Source of the DNA: Phycisphaerales bacterium
GTDB taxonomy: Bacteria > Planctomycetota > Phycisphaerae > Phycisphaerales > UBA1924
Assembly: GCA_029213305.1 (NCBI GenBank)
Contig: JARGPA010000011.1
Coordinates: forward strand, 1-64,000
Length of the DNA: 64,000 nt
Reading direction: 5' to 3'
Shown here one piece after another: positions 25,756-34,569 of the stretch. The position numbers and the translations under genes are program-made. The notes under the pieces are model-generated. The model searched no databases, was not told where the DNA came from, and saw only the letters and a program-made list of their open reading frames with translations. Each line of letters begins with the position of its first letter. The first letter of the stretch is position 1.

Positions 25756-25878
25756 AAAGTACTCTTGCAGAATCGATTCTTCGTGTCAAGATTCTCTCGT
25801 TGGGAGTATGGTAGAAGTGTTTTTTGAGTTACAATGGACTCTCTGATCTCGTCCGATAATCGAAAGGTTTAGTCACCA

Positions 25879-26367
25879 ATGCAAGCTTCCGCACCACATA
25901 CTGTTCTTCTCGCTCATGATCGCTGGGCGAACAATCATCTGTACAATACATGCAAAGGATTAACTAGTGAACAGTTCAATCAAACCTTCGAGATGGGAAC
26001 TGGATCACTGAGTTCAAACCTTGTACACAATCTTGGTGCAATGCAAGGTTGGACTGATGTGCTCAAAGAAACACCTTCGCGTCCCAGACTTGAACAGAAG
26101 GGTCGATCGCTCGATGAGATCATTGAGCTTCACGACCCAATCTCAGACGCATTCGAAGCAGCAGCGCTTGCTCGGCCGTTTGATACAGTTATTCATCGTG
26201 AACGTGGAGATCAAACCTACACATTCACTGTGGGTGGGATCCTTACACATGTCACAACCCACTCGATGCATCATCGCGCACAATGTCTCAACATGCTTCG
26301 TCAGCTCGGAGTAGATGTGCTTCCGATGTCAAGTGTGATGGATTGGATGCTGACGAGTGATGATTGA
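25879..26367 (+). CDS. DinB-family (YfiT/bacillithiol-transferase-like) four-helix protein
   Basis: 162 residues. The conserved start 'LLAHDRWANNHLYNTCKGL' and three metal-ligand histidine regions (VHNLGAMQGW; THVTTHSMHHRAQ) fit the DinB superfamily, whose members bind Ni/Zn and often act as thiol transferases. The function here is not known. It stands alone. Confidence 0.87.
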   Translation: MQASAPHTVLLAHDRWANNHLYNTCKGLTSEQFNQTFEMGTGSLSSNLVHNLGAMQGWTDVLKETPSRPRLEQKGRSLDEIIELHDPISDAFEAAALARPFDTVIHRERGDQTYTFTVGGILTHVTTHSMHHRAQCLNMLRQLGVDVLPMSSVMDWMLTSDD

Positions 26368-26583
26368 GCAAAACGTAACAAATCAATCCCCAACACGCAG
26401 AAATCCTCTTTAAACCTGCAACCAAAGTCAAACTACATGTTAACTTAATGGTATATCCCGGCGATCATAACTCACTCGTCCAAACAAATGCCCAAGCTCG
26501 TCGGGACCTGATCACATTCTTTCAAACACATCTTTCTAGGGATTGAGAATCCAACAACGCACACTCGTGCAGATAGAGAACAT

Positions 26584-27060
26584 ATGACCAGCGCAGTACA
26601 TCGTCGAGGATTCCTCGCAGCTAGCACGCTCGCTATCCCTGCGATCGCATTGGGATCGATCTCAAACACCAAATCACTGGATTCAGGTGATTCTGAGTTC
26701 GACAACTACATGAAACAAGCAAACCAGCACCTTAAATCATTGAGAACACCCATGCGAACCCTCACTGAAGATTGGCATTGGGGAGATTCTGCATTCGCAG
26801 CAAACCAAATCGCAATCCTTCTCTTGCAATCAGCTGAAGTCGCGAGCCAAGCGCCGATCCCGGAAAGACACAAGGAAAAATACAAAGGTAAAGATTCAGA
26901 GTTCGAGCGTGATCTTCGTCTTCAGCTTGCTGATGGCGCTGCAACTTGCATCGCACTCTCAAAGGCTCTGTGGAGTAAGGATCGCGAGGTTGCAATGGAA
27001 AAATACAACAATCTTCGTTCGATTAAAAAGTTGGGTCACGAAGAGTTTACTGAAGATTAA
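26584..27060 (+). CDS. Tat-exported protein of unknown function
   Basis: 158 residues. The N-terminus HRRGFLAASTLAIPAIALGS has the twin-arginine (R-R-x-F-L) export motif, so the protein is probably folded before export and may carry a cofactor. The mature part is helical, with WHWGDSAFAANQ and several conserved-looking charged residues, and resembles small helical cytochrome b562-like bundles. No haem motif C-x-x-C-H is present. It lies 20 bases before the DUF2231-cytochrome gene, so a shared redox role is likely. Confidence 0.7.
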   Translation: MTSAVHRRGFLAASTLAIPAIALGSISNTKSLDSGDSEFDNYMKQANQHLKSLRTPMRTLTEDWHWGDSAFAANQIAILLLQSAEVASQAPIPERHKEKYKGKDSEFERDLRLQLADGAATCIALSKALWSKDREVAMEKYNNLRSIKKLGHEEFTED

Positions 27061-27080
27061 CCCTCTTTTAACTGGTGCTT

Positions 27081-27923
27081 ATGCTCAACAATCTCATTGA
27101 GTTCGTTGCTCGAACACATCTCGTAGTCCTTCACTTTCCGATCGCGCTGATTATCTCTGCAGCGATCGTAGATTCTTCTCGACTGCTCTACTCGAAGCTT
27201 TCCGGTAAATCTATTGGAGATCATTTTCATCCGAGTAATACTGCTTCGGTTATGTTCATTTTTGCGTTCGCGTCAACACTGGTTGCGATTGCAACTGGTT
27301 TAGTGCTTGGATTTGACTATGGTAAATCTGCGGATCTCCATCGAACTCTTGGTATCGTCTCGGGAGCACTCATTCTCATAACCGCAATCGCTCTTTTGAT
27401 TGCTCGAAAGAATTCAGGTACGAAATCTGCTCTCGTATACCTTGTGTTCCTGTGTGTCTCTGCACTTGGTGTTTCGATTACCGGTCACTTAGGTGGAAAT
27501 CTCACGCACGGCGAAGGATTTCTCACAGATCCAATCAAGCAACTCTTTAGCACTCAACCCGAACCTGAACCTGAACAACTCACAGTGGAACAAGTTGCAC
27601 AACAAGCACAAGAGTTGAATATCACAATCGCAGCGTTCGAGACTTATCGCTCTGAGATCCAACCGCTCTTAGATTACTCTTGTATCAAATGTCACGGCGA
27701 GAAAAAGCAGAAGGGCGATGTCCGTCTAGACACTGTTGCTTTTACCCTTGATGTAGACGCAGCAATGATCGAACGCGGAGACCCAGATGCGTCCGAAATA
27801 ATCTATCGAGTCGAACTCCCATCGAACGATGATGATGCGATGCCTCCATTAAATGAGTCTCATCCTTTCACGCCATCGCAAATCGAATCCGTTCGCGATT
27901 GGATCTCATCGTTAACGCCCTGA
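27081..27923 (+). CDS. DUF2231-type membrane protein fused to a planctomycete cytochrome c domain
   Basis: 280 residues from the ATG at 27081; a GTG at 27075 is an alternative. The N-terminal half has four membrane segments, beginning HLVVLHFPIALIISAAIVD, as in DUF2231 proteins. A Pro/Glu-rich linker leads to a C-terminal haem domain with SCIKCHG (C-x-x-C-H) and GDVRLDT, typical of the planctomycete PSCyt1 domain. It is probably a membrane-bound electron-transfer protein facing the periplasm. It is co-directional with the Tat protein gene. Confidence 0.85.
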   Translation: MLNNLIEFVARTHLVVLHFPIALIISAAIVDSSRLLYSKLSGKSIGDHFHPSNTASVMFIFAFASTLVAIATGLVLGFDYGKSADLHRTLGIVSGALILITAIALLIARKNSGTKSALVYLVFLCVSALGVSITGHLGGNLTHGEGFLTDPIKQLFSTQPEPEPEQLTVEQVAQQAQELNITIAAFETYRSEIQPLLDYSCIKCHGEKKQKGDVRLDTVAFTLDVDAAMIERGDPDASEIIYRVELPSNDDDAMPPLNESHPFTPSQIESVRDWISSLTP

Positions 27924-28072
27924 CTCAACTGTATACGACAGTTTCGGGATTCATCATTTCGGGCAGTTCGATACGATTGTAATCGTTCAAGATTAATCGC
28001 AAAGACTGAGATCGAAAAGAGTTCTTGTTCACATTCAGATCACAACCAATGCTTGCGTGGGATGCACAAGTA

Positions 28073-28570
28073 ATGACAAACAAGATCGAAATCAACCTCT
28101 CGCAAGTTGCTGAGTTCATCGCTCGATTTAAGGAAATAAACCCACTCGACGATTCGGATATCGAATCCAAGCTTGTCGATACAGATTACTTCGGAGACTC
28201 TCCAGAGATGGCGGATAATCTCCTGGGACTTGTCATTGCGGGTACAAAAACCGCTACTTGCTCATCCCTTTGGGAATGGGAGCACGAACGAGAGACTCCA
28301 CTCGAACCTGGATATCTTGCCGCCATCATTGACGGCTGTGGAAACGCACGCTGCATCATTCAAACTCTCGAAGTCAAAGTGACACCATACAATCAGGTCA
28401 CTGCAGAGTTTGCGAAAGCCGAAGGCGAAGGGGATCTTACATTAGAATGGTGGCGCAAGGCGCATTGGGATTTTTTCTCACGGACTCTCCCAAGAATCAA
28501 CAAGTTACCAACTCAAGACATGCCCCTTCTCTGTGAACGATTCAGAGTAATCTATCGAGAAGATATTTGA
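28073..28570 (+). CDS. ASCH-domain protein
   Basis: 165 residues from the ATG at 28073; ATG 28025 or 28049 would add a tail unlike the family. The ASCH fold is shown by IAGTKTATCSSLWEWEHE, PGYLAAIIDGCGNARCIIQT and GEGDLTLEWWRKAHWDFF. ASCH proteins are PUA-like and are thought to bind RNA or hydrolyse modified nucleosides. The function is not established here. It converges on the zinc-ribbon membrane protein gene. Confidence 0.85.
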   Translation: MTNKIEINLSQVAEFIARFKEINPLDDSDIESKLVDTDYFGDSPEMADNLLGLVIAGTKTATCSSLWEWEHERETPLEPGYLAAIIDGCGNARCIIQTLEVKVTPYNQVTAEFAKAEGEGDLTLEWWRKAHWDFFSRTLPRINKLPTQDMPLLCERFRVIYREDI

Positions 28571-28593
28571 AAATATGGGTCACTTATAGATGT

Positions 28594-29223
28594 TTATTCT
28601 GTCGGGTTTGCTGAAGATACCGATCCACACTCAGGGCAAGTGTCGAATGATTCGATCTGGTACCCGCACCAGACGCATCGTCCTTGCTTGTCGCGATTTG
28701 CTCGAACAACAAGACGGATACACACAGGAAGCACACAAGCTAGCAGCCAAATCGGAAGTCCAACGAATAACGGATTGAAAACAAGGCCGATCGGAAGAAG
28801 CTTTGGCGCAGGGTTCGACTCAGGGCCGACGAATGCTGGGTTATCCCAGTCCCACCACATTTCTCTTTCCTCGATCACAGGCAAAGGCCATCCTAAGTGC
28901 TGGGTCATCATCAAAAAATTGTTTCCGTCCTCACGGATTTTCGGAGCTGAAATGTAGTATTCGCGAAAAGCGAACTTCGTTTCCTTCATCCAATGATTCG
29001 GATCAGGCCATTCAACATCATGGGGGGGATTTGAAGCCCATCCACGCGCAGCTGCTTCTTCATCCTCAAACATGACGCGGTTCGTAGCATGCGCCCCAGT
29101 ATGAGATCGCATCTTCGTCAATGCAAAGGGGACATTAATAGTTGCAGCCAACAGAACAAGCACAATTACTGATCTCGCCAGCCAACGAATCTCATCCGGT
29201 TTCAATCTCTTTATGATTTTCAT
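28594..29223 (-). CDS. membrane protein with C-terminal zinc ribbon
   Basis: 209 residues. Two hydrophobic segments are seen, one near the N-terminus (SVIVLVLLAATINVPFA) and one near residue 155 (FNPLFVGLPIWLLACVLPVCI). The C-terminus has a C-x-x-C...C-x-x-C zinc ribbon (CVWCGYQIESFDTCPECG). The middle is a periplasmic-type hydrophilic region. I know no function. A related zinc-ribbon membrane protein, in the reverse order, is encoded at 35040-35690. Confidence 0.7.
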   Translation of the reverse strand: MKIIKRLKPDEIRWLARSVIVLVLLAATINVPFALTKMRSHTGAHATNRVMFEDEEAAARGWASNPPHDVEWPDPNHWMKETKFAFREYYISAPKIREDGNNFLMMTQHLGWPLPVIEEREMWWDWDNPAFVGPESNPAPKLLPIGLVFNPLFVGLPIWLLACVLPVCIRLVVRANRDKQGRCVWCGYQIESFDTCPECGSVSSANPTE

Positions 29224-29326
29224 ACTGTTGTATCCGTTCTAATAAATACATGCTGACAAGAATTTGAATTCAGTCCCTTATTTTAGCTCTAATCAACCCT
29301 TCGCAATGAGCCTACAATACCCTCAA

Positions 29327-29459
29327 CTGCTCGGGGCGCAACAAAAGTTGCTGAGAAGGACCCGTAGAACCTGATCCGGCTCGCACCGGCGGAGGGAATG
29401 CAGACAGTCGATCTTTGCAGACTGCTCGCGCATGATCCCCTCGGTGCTTAACACTGAGG
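29327..29459 (+). promoter_or_regulatory. TPP riboswitch with ribosome-site-hiding hairpin upstream of thiC
   Basis: The aptamer is at about 29327-29403: P1 CTGC/GCAG, GCTCGGGGCGC, CTGAGA, GAACCTGATC and GGAGGGAA are the conserved THI-box elements. Downstream, CCTCGGTG (29439-29446) pairs with CACTGAGG (29452-29459) as an 8-bp stem with one G-T pair. Its 3' arm contains GAGG, eight bases before the thiC ATG at 29468. The hairpin has no T run, so translational control is more likely than termination: bound TPP would favour the hidden site. Confidence 0.93.
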
Positions 29460-29467
29460 TATATCGC

Positions 29468-31486
29468 ATGACTGACCAGACAACCTACCCAAAAACAACG
29501 CCGTCCCATTTGGATATCACTTCACCCGCAGGGAAAGCGGTCGCGTTGACTTCAAGATTCAAAACCGCCGACGATATGAAGCTTGCGTTCCGAACAGTGC
29601 AAGCGGGTCCTGCGATCTCAGGGAGTGAATATCCACTCCCTGTACACGGCGCTTACAACCCTGGGTCAGATACAACTGCTCCAACCCCAGGATCGTTCGC
29701 ACACAAACCAGACATTGGAGGCCCGTACACATTCTCATCCCCGGACACTCCTGGGATGCCAAAGCCTTCAAACAAAACTGCTTGGGACTTCCTCCCTTCT
29801 GATTGGACTTGTGAAATCCTCACAAGCGCGTGCGACGCAAACGATGAAACCCCAAGCAATGTCTACACATTCACCGATGCACTTGGAACAACTCGTCGGG
29901 TCGTTACTCCTGAAGGGTTTGCTCCGATCACCCAGATGGAATCTGCACGACTCGGAATCATCACAGCAGAGATGCATCGAGTCGCAGAGCGCGAACCGCA
30001 TCTTACTGCACAACAAGTTCGCGACGAGATCGCGGCTGGCCGTTTGATCATCCCTGCGAACATCCATCACCTTGCGAAGAACCTCGACCCGATGGCCATC
30101 GGCCGAGCATCCAAAACCAAAGTCAACGCAAACATGGGCGCGTCTCCAATCTCCTCAGGGACTGACCAAGAAGTCGAAAAACTCCAATGGGCAGAGCAGT
30201 GGGGCGCCGACACGGTTATGGATCTTTCGACAGGTGGAGATCTCGACGCGTGCCGCGAAGCAATCATCGAAAACTCCACCGTCCCAATCGGGACAGTTCC
30301 AATCTACTCGATGATCATCGGGAAAAAGATCGAAGATCTCGATCACGATCTCATCATGGAAACCCTCGACAAGCAAGCAAAGCAAGGGGTTGACTACTTC
30401 ACGATCCACGCAGGGATCCAACGAGCGCATCTCAAGTTCGTGAAGAACCGAGTCATCGGGATCGTCTCACGCGGCGGCTCACTCCTCGCGAAATGGATGC
30501 TCGTCCACAACCAAGAAAACATCATGTACACGATGTGGGATGAAATCTGCATGCTCATGCGTGAGCACGATGTCGCCTTCTCAATCGGAGACGGCCTACG
30601 TCCGGGTGGACTCGCAGACGCGACCGACTTCGCGCAACTTGCAGAACTCCAAGTCATCGCAGAACTCACAGAACGCGCATGGACCCACGGCCTCCAAGTC
30701 ATGGTTGAAGGTCCAGGACATGTCCCGTTCGATCAGATCGAATACAACGCGAAGCTCCAACGCACACTCTGTCACGGCGCTCCATTCTATGTGCTCGGTC
30801 CACTAGTCACTGATGTCTTCCCAGGGTACGACCATATCACTTCTTGCATCGGCGCAACTTCGATCGCATACCACGGCGCTTCGATGCTTTGCTATGTGAC
30901 TCCGAAGGAGCATCTCGGACTCCCGAAGAAGGGTGATGTGAAAGAAGGATGTATCGCATACAAAATCGCAGCACACGCCGCGGATGTCGCGCTCGGAATT
31001 CCAGGAACTCGCGATTGGGACGACGAGCTTACCAAGGCGCGTGCAGCGCTCAACTGGAACAAGCACTTTGAACTCGCGTTCGACGAAGACACCGCGCGTG
31101 CGTACCACGATGAAGATCTCGATGTCGATACAGACTTCTGTGCAATGTGCGGCCACGACTGGTGCTCAGTTCGCATTAGTAAAGAGATCAAAGAGTTCCA
31201 ATCAGGAAACGCAGAAGGATTCGAACGAGGCGCCGTCGTCAAGTCCGCCGCACTCACTCCTGAGCAACAACAAATTCTCGAACAAAGAGGATACCTCTCC
31301 CCAGAAGAGATCCACAAACTCGCGAGTAAAACCAAGAAGGCTGTTGGTGCAGATGAAGGCGAAAAAGCTTCCTGCCACTCCGATTATGTCGATCCAGACT
31401 CAGCACAACAAGTGCAAGGAGAGGTGTTAGTTCAACTCAATACTGCTCCTGCTCATGGGATCGCGAGTGATGATCGGTTAATATAG
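29468..31486 (+). CDS. thiC: phosphomethylpyrimidine synthase
   Basis: 672 residues from the ATG at 29468; ATG 29432 lies upstream of the hairpin and lacks a site. ThiC converts aminoimidazole ribotide into hydroxymethylpyrimidine phosphate for thiamine synthesis, using SAM and a [4Fe-4S] cluster. Family features are PSNVYTFTDALGTTRRV, MDLSTGGDLDACREAI, ENIMYTMWDEIC, MVEGPGHVP and the C-terminal cluster motif CAMCGHDWC with Cys558, Cys561 and Cys566. Regulation is by the TPP riboswitch. No other thi genes are nearby. Confidence 0.97.
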   Translation: MTDQTTYPKTTPSHLDITSPAGKAVALTSRFKTADDMKLAFRTVQAGPAISGSEYPLPVHGAYNPGSDTTAPTPGSFAHKPDIGGPYTFSSPDTPGMPKPSNKTAWDFLPSDWTCEILTSACDANDETPSNVYTFTDALGTTRRVVTPEGFAPITQMESARLGIITAEMHRVAEREPHLTAQQVRDEIAAGRLIIPANIHHLAKNLDPMAIGRASKTKVNANMGASPISSGTDQEVEKLQWAEQWGADTVMDLSTGGDLDACREAIIENSTVPIGTVPIYSMIIGKKIEDLDHDLIMETLDKQAKQGVDYFTIHAGIQRAHLKFVKNRVIGIVSRGGSLLAKWMLVHNQENIMYTMWDEICMLMREHDVAFSIGDGLRPGGLADATDFAQLAELQVIAELTERAWTHGLQVMVEGPGHVPFDQIEYNAKLQRTLCHGAPFYVLGPLVTDVFPGYDHITSCIGATSIAYHGASMLCYVTPKEHLGLPKKGDVKEGCIAYKIAAHAADVALGIPGTRDWDDELTKARAALNWNKHFELAFDEDTARAYHDEDLDVDTDFCAMCGHDWCSVRISKEIKEFQSGNAEGFERGAVVKSAALTPEQQQILEQRGYLSPEEIHKLASKTKKAVGADEGEKASCHSDYVDPDSAQQVQGEVLVQLNTAPAHGIASDDRLI

Positions 31487-31517
31487 TCACACACATTTGG
31501 ATTTATGGGGAGAGCAC

Positions 31518-32549
31518 ATGTTTCAGCTTAAAGAGGGCAAAACCACACTCACTGACAGTGGGATGATAGCGATCGAGAAACACCTCGATCGTCGACTCAA
31601 GAGATTAGCTGCACCTGTCGTTGGAGTTACGATGCTCGTGTCCGGGGCTGTGGGCTGGGGTGTTAGTTCAGTTTTGAATCATGCTAAAATAACAACTATG
31701 GTGCAAGAAGAAGAAAAAGCAAAACAAAAACTCGCAAACATAGAGAGGGATTATGAAGTTGAACTTTCAAGTGTAGAATCGCGATTTAATAATTTGTTTG
31801 AAAAAATATATTATGATGCATACACCAATAACATTCAGCTACTCGCGCTCCAAGAGTCGGTAGTGCAAAAATCGGCAAAAGTGGAAGTTGCTAGGCTAAC
31901 GGCGCAGAATGCTGTTGATAATCTTACAAAATTATCTGTAAACGCCGATCAGCTAACGAAGGCGATTACAAGTTTAGAGTCTGCAAAAAATGATATTGTT
32001 AATACTGTAACAGATAATCTAAAATCTGATTTTGAAGATGACGAAACTTTAACGAAATTATTCTCGCTCATGCCAATCGGATCTGTTATAGCATGGCCGG
32101 GAAATAGCTCTCCGGCCTACAACTGGAGAGAATGCAAGGCAAACGCAACAGCTCCGTATAATGAAAAATTAGCTAGCGCTCTATCCAATTTGTATGGTAA
32201 TCCGCCAACAATATCGGATAAATCTTCAATCAAACTACCCAATTTTGAAGGCATGTTCTTGCGAGGCGCAGGCGGATTGTCGAAACCAGTTGGAAAACAA
32301 CAAGGCTACACAACAGCTATGCCTTCGGATAAATTTAGATTAAACGATAGTCATGATGCCACAAAGAACGGAACTCATGCTCACGGCGGTGGGGGGGCTG
32401 GTGGTCAAGGACTCATCAGAAATGATGGCGGCGGAACGGAGGGTGATAGCTCGACGAGTGGATCAGCGCATACTCATGGTATTATGGGGGGTGATCCGGA
32501 AACACGCCCCGACAACTATGCAGTCGTTTGGCTCATTCGTGTGGAATAG
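31518..32549 (+). CDS. membrane-anchored phage-tail-collar-domain protein
   Basis: 343 residues from the ATG at 31518 (GGGGAGAG at 31507-31514). A membrane helix is near residues 33-52 (VGVTMLVSGAVGWGVSS), then a long coiled-coil-like region (about 60-175, VQEEEKAKQKLANIERDYEV). The C-terminal part, starting MPIGSVIAWPGNSSPAYNW and including LPNFEGMFLRGAGG, a His/Gly-rich loop and RPDNYAVVWLIRVE, matches tail-collar/tail-fibre tips. No other phage gene is present. Codons are A+T-richer than in neighbouring genes, suggesting transfer. Confidence 0.78.
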   Translation: MFQLKEGKTTLTDSGMIAIEKHLDRRLKRLAAPVVGVTMLVSGAVGWGVSSVLNHAKITTMVQEEEKAKQKLANIERDYEVELSSVESRFNNLFEKIYYDAYTNNIQLLALQESVVQKSAKVEVARLTAQNAVDNLTKLSVNADQLTKAITSLESAKNDIVNTVTDNLKSDFEDDETLTKLFSLMPIGSVIAWPGNSSPAYNWRECKANATAPYNEKLASALSNLYGNPPTISDKSSIKLPNFEGMFLRGAGGLSKPVGKQQGYTTAMPSDKFRLNDSHDATKNGTHAHGGGGAGGQGLIRNDGGGTEGDSSTSGSAHTHGIMGGDPETRPDNYAVVWLIRVE

Positions 32550-32574
32550 TGCGGAGTACTCAAAATTTTAAACA

Positions 32575-32606
32575 GGAAAACCTCATGTTAATATTGAGGA
32601 TTTTCT
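32575..32606 (+). terminator. weak terminator-like hairpin
   Basis: CCTCA/TGAGG (32581-32585 with 32595-32599) flanked by AAAA and ATTTTCTTT follows the tail-collar gene. The stem is short, so this is a weak call. Confidence 0.4.
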
Positions 32607-32662
32607 TTGGCTTCATCTCTTTGTACCGCCGGGTGCCATGTAGACGACGAAGTCTCCCGCAT

Positions 32663-32774
32663 GCTCTTCTCAATCCATAACACAAAAACTTCTCCCCAAC
32701 TGCCACCCCGTGCGCAAAATCCCTGCACTCCACCCTTTCTCCCTTGTGCCGCAAAACAGCCATGCGGTATTTCC
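32663..32774. repeat. 112-bp imperfect direct repeat, copy 1
   Basis: It aligns over its full length with 33357-33468 (about 87 percent identity by eye, with two compensating 1-base indels). The central 25 bases, starting GTGCGCAAAATCCCTGCACT, are identical in both. It lies just upstream of a small gene (32778). It is not a known insertion sequence to me and has no clear terminal inverted repeats. Confidence 0.85.
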
Positions 32775-32777
32775 ATC

Positions 32778-32954
32778 ATGGAACACAAATCGCAAACGAA
32801 AAGCACAATCGAAAACCAGCAACCAACCCTCACCAACGAGCTCCTCGAAGACCTGGCCAATCCTTCGATGTCCGCTTTCGAGATGTGCCAGATCCATCAG
32901 CTCACGCTCATCGAGCTGGCTGATTTGCTGAAATTATCCGCAGGTAGGAAATGA
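32778..32954 (+). CDS. small helical protein of unknown function
   Basis: 58 residues from the ATG at 32778. An earlier in-frame start at 32607 would translate the 112-bp repeat, so the later start is preferred. The C-terminal 35 residues (TNELLEDLANPSMSAFEMC...LTLIELADLLKL) read as two or three short amphipathic helices, compatible with a small helix-turn-helix. There is no strong ribosome-binding site. Evidence that it is expressed is limited. Confidence 0.45.
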   Translation: MEHKSQTKSTIENQQPTLTNELLEDLANPSMSAFEMCQIHQLTLIELADLLKLSAGRK

Positions 32955-32983
32955 CGCGAGAATCCATCCGATTCGGGCTCGCC

Positions 32984-33262
32984 CTATTCTGCTGAGATCA
33001 ACTTCCAATGCCCGTTCGGGCCGTTTTCTATTTCCTCTCTAATATCCTGGAGCACTCGTCGGATCAAGTGTTGGTACTCGGGATCAGGTGCGGGGTTGCT
33101 CGGACACATCACATCGGGCAGGCAGCGTTCATCCCCAAAGTGTGCAAGGGCGCTTGAGTACAGCGTTTGCACATCAATCGGTTCCGTACCCAGTTGCCCG
33201 CGGACCCAATCTTTGAGCTCCCCACGACGATCATCAGAAAGTGGGATTCGGTTACAAGCCAT
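32984..33262 (-). CDS. small hypothetical protein
   Basis: 92 residues. An excellent ribosome-binding site (AAAGGAGACC) precedes the ATG at 33262, which is the main reason to accept it. The sequence is acidic and helical (DDRRGELKDWVRGQLG; LIRRVLQDIREEIENG) with no signal peptide or membrane segment. No family is recognised. It is read against the surrounding genes and is enclosed by the two 112-bp repeats. Confidence 0.65.
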   Translation of the reverse strand: MACNRIPLSDDRRGELKDWVRGQLGTEPIDVQTLYSSALAHFGDERCLPDVMCPSNPAPDPEYQHLIRRVLQDIREEIENGPNGHWKLISAE

Positions 33263-33566
33263 AATGGTCTCCTTTTGTTTGTATTGATTTAATCAGATAT
33301 CAGCATACCATAGATCTCCTTCACCTCTTACACAAAGAGGGAATGGAGATCGCGAAGCTCTTCTCAATCCAAAATAGAAAATCTTCCCCCCAAGTACCGC
33401 CCCCGTGCGCAAAATCCCTGCACTCCACCTTTCCCCCTTGTGCCGCAAAACAGTCATGCGATAATTCCCGCATCCAACACCCTATCAGAGACGAATCCAC
33501 TCGTCCGCAACCATGTATTGTGGGATCTGGTACCATCGAAGGTATATCAAAGTGGAGGGCTCGCTG
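33263..33566. other. 304-bp intergenic region holding the second 112-bp repeat
   Basis: It contains the ribosome-binding site of the gene at 32984-33262 at its left end, copy 2 of the direct repeat in the middle, and GTGGAGGG just before the EF-hand gene. I see no credible protein-coding frame. Confidence 0.6.
33357..33468. repeat. 112-bp imperfect direct repeat, copy 2
   Basis: Direct copy of 32663-32774 with the same length, differing at about a dozen positions plus two 1-base indels. Read on the minus strand both copies contain a fragment coding VECRDFAHG or its frameshifted form, but the frame is not kept between copies, so this is not a protein gene. Confidence 0.85.
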
Positions 33567-34517
33567 ATGAACACGAAATCGATCGCTGCTGTCTTAACGC
33601 TCGTCGCAGGGTCGGGTGTGATCGCCGCCGCGTGGTTGATGACTCGCGATGAAGTTGTCGAGACTCAACCGATACCTGAGCCTCAACCAATCGCTCGGCC
33701 TCAATCATCCGAACTATTCAGCGCCTCGTTTACTCCAAGTCCTGCGAGTGTGTTCATCAAGAGCGCCGCCGGACAACCGATCCCCGCGCAATCACGCACT
33801 CAGATTGAAGGGATGGTCGGGATGATGGCCTCGCTCATCGGACGCATGGATGAGTTCGACGCGAACGGTGATGGGATTCTCTCCGATCTCGAAAAGATCG
33901 CGATGGGTTTCAAGCTCCGAAAAGAGTTTCTCGCAGATCACGATCTTGACGGCGACGGTGACATGTCTCGCGAGGAATGGGGTGCCTTCCAACGATCTAT
34001 GTTCGAGCAAACCCCCCAAGGTCAACTGTTGATGAATCAGTTTGACGCCGACGGTGATGGGGTGCTCAACGATGAAGAGCAAGCAGCGCTCGATGCGCAT
34101 CTTGATCAACGGGAACAAGAACGCAAAGCTGAAGAACGCGCACGCATGGATACCGACAACGACGGAGAAGTTTCAGAAGACGAACGCGTCGCAGCGCGTC
34201 AACAAGAACGAGAGTTCTGGCAAAACCAGATGCGCACCGCAGAAAGCAATTTCGACTACGACGATGACGGCGAACTCAACATCGAAGAAACCGGAGACGC
34301 ATGGGATGCATGGGTTGAGTATCAAACCGTCGATAGTTTCATTACTCGATATGATTCGAACGGCGATCATCGCATGGGCCCAAGTGATTACGAACGGTTC
34401 TTGTATCAGTACGATCGAAAGAACGATCATGCAGATGTGAACAACGATGGAAAAGTCGATGTTGCAGATATCTATAGTTTTCGTGATCTTGTCTTGCGAT
34501 CAAGATACATCAACTAA
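33567..34517 (+). CDS. EF-hand calcium-binding exported or membrane-anchored protein
   Basis: 316 residues from the ATG at 33567, preceded by GGAGGG. An N-terminal hydrophobic segment (IAAVLTLVAGSGVIAAAWLM) is a signal or anchor. Six to seven D-x-[DN]-x-D-G calcium loops follow, for example DANGDGILSDLEK, DLDGDGDMSREEW, DADGDGVLNDEEQ, DTDNDGEVSEDER and DYDDDGELNIEE, with a last NNDGKVDVADIY resembling a dockerin or EF loop. It presumably binds calcium outside the cytoplasm; a partner is unknown. Confidence 0.85.
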   Translation: MNTKSIAAVLTLVAGSGVIAAAWLMTRDEVVETQPIPEPQPIARPQSSELFSASFTPSPASVFIKSAAGQPIPAQSRTQIEGMVGMMASLIGRMDEFDANGDGILSDLEKIAMGFKLRKEFLADHDLDGDGDMSREEWGAFQRSMFEQTPQGQLLMNQFDADGDGVLNDEEQAALDAHLDQREQERKAEERARMDTDNDGEVSEDERVAARQQEREFWQNQMRTAESNFDYDDDGELNIEETGDAWDAWVEYQTVDSFITRYDSNGDHRMGPSDYERFLYQYDRKNDHADVNNDGKVDVADIYSFRDLVLRSRYIN

Positions 34518-34569
34518 TCTCGTTCCTGCATGCTCAATGTTCAACACAGGTACAAAGATCCAAAGAATC

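Noticed and set aside
30803-31335. Minus-strand frames inside thiC
   Set aside because: They lie opposite a certain gene and carry Cys/Val/Ser-rich shadow composition.
32560-33536. Two minus-strand frames sharing the peptide VECRDFAHG
   Set aside because: They are produced by the 112-bp repeat; 1-base indels break the shared frame, so they do not behave like a conserved gene.
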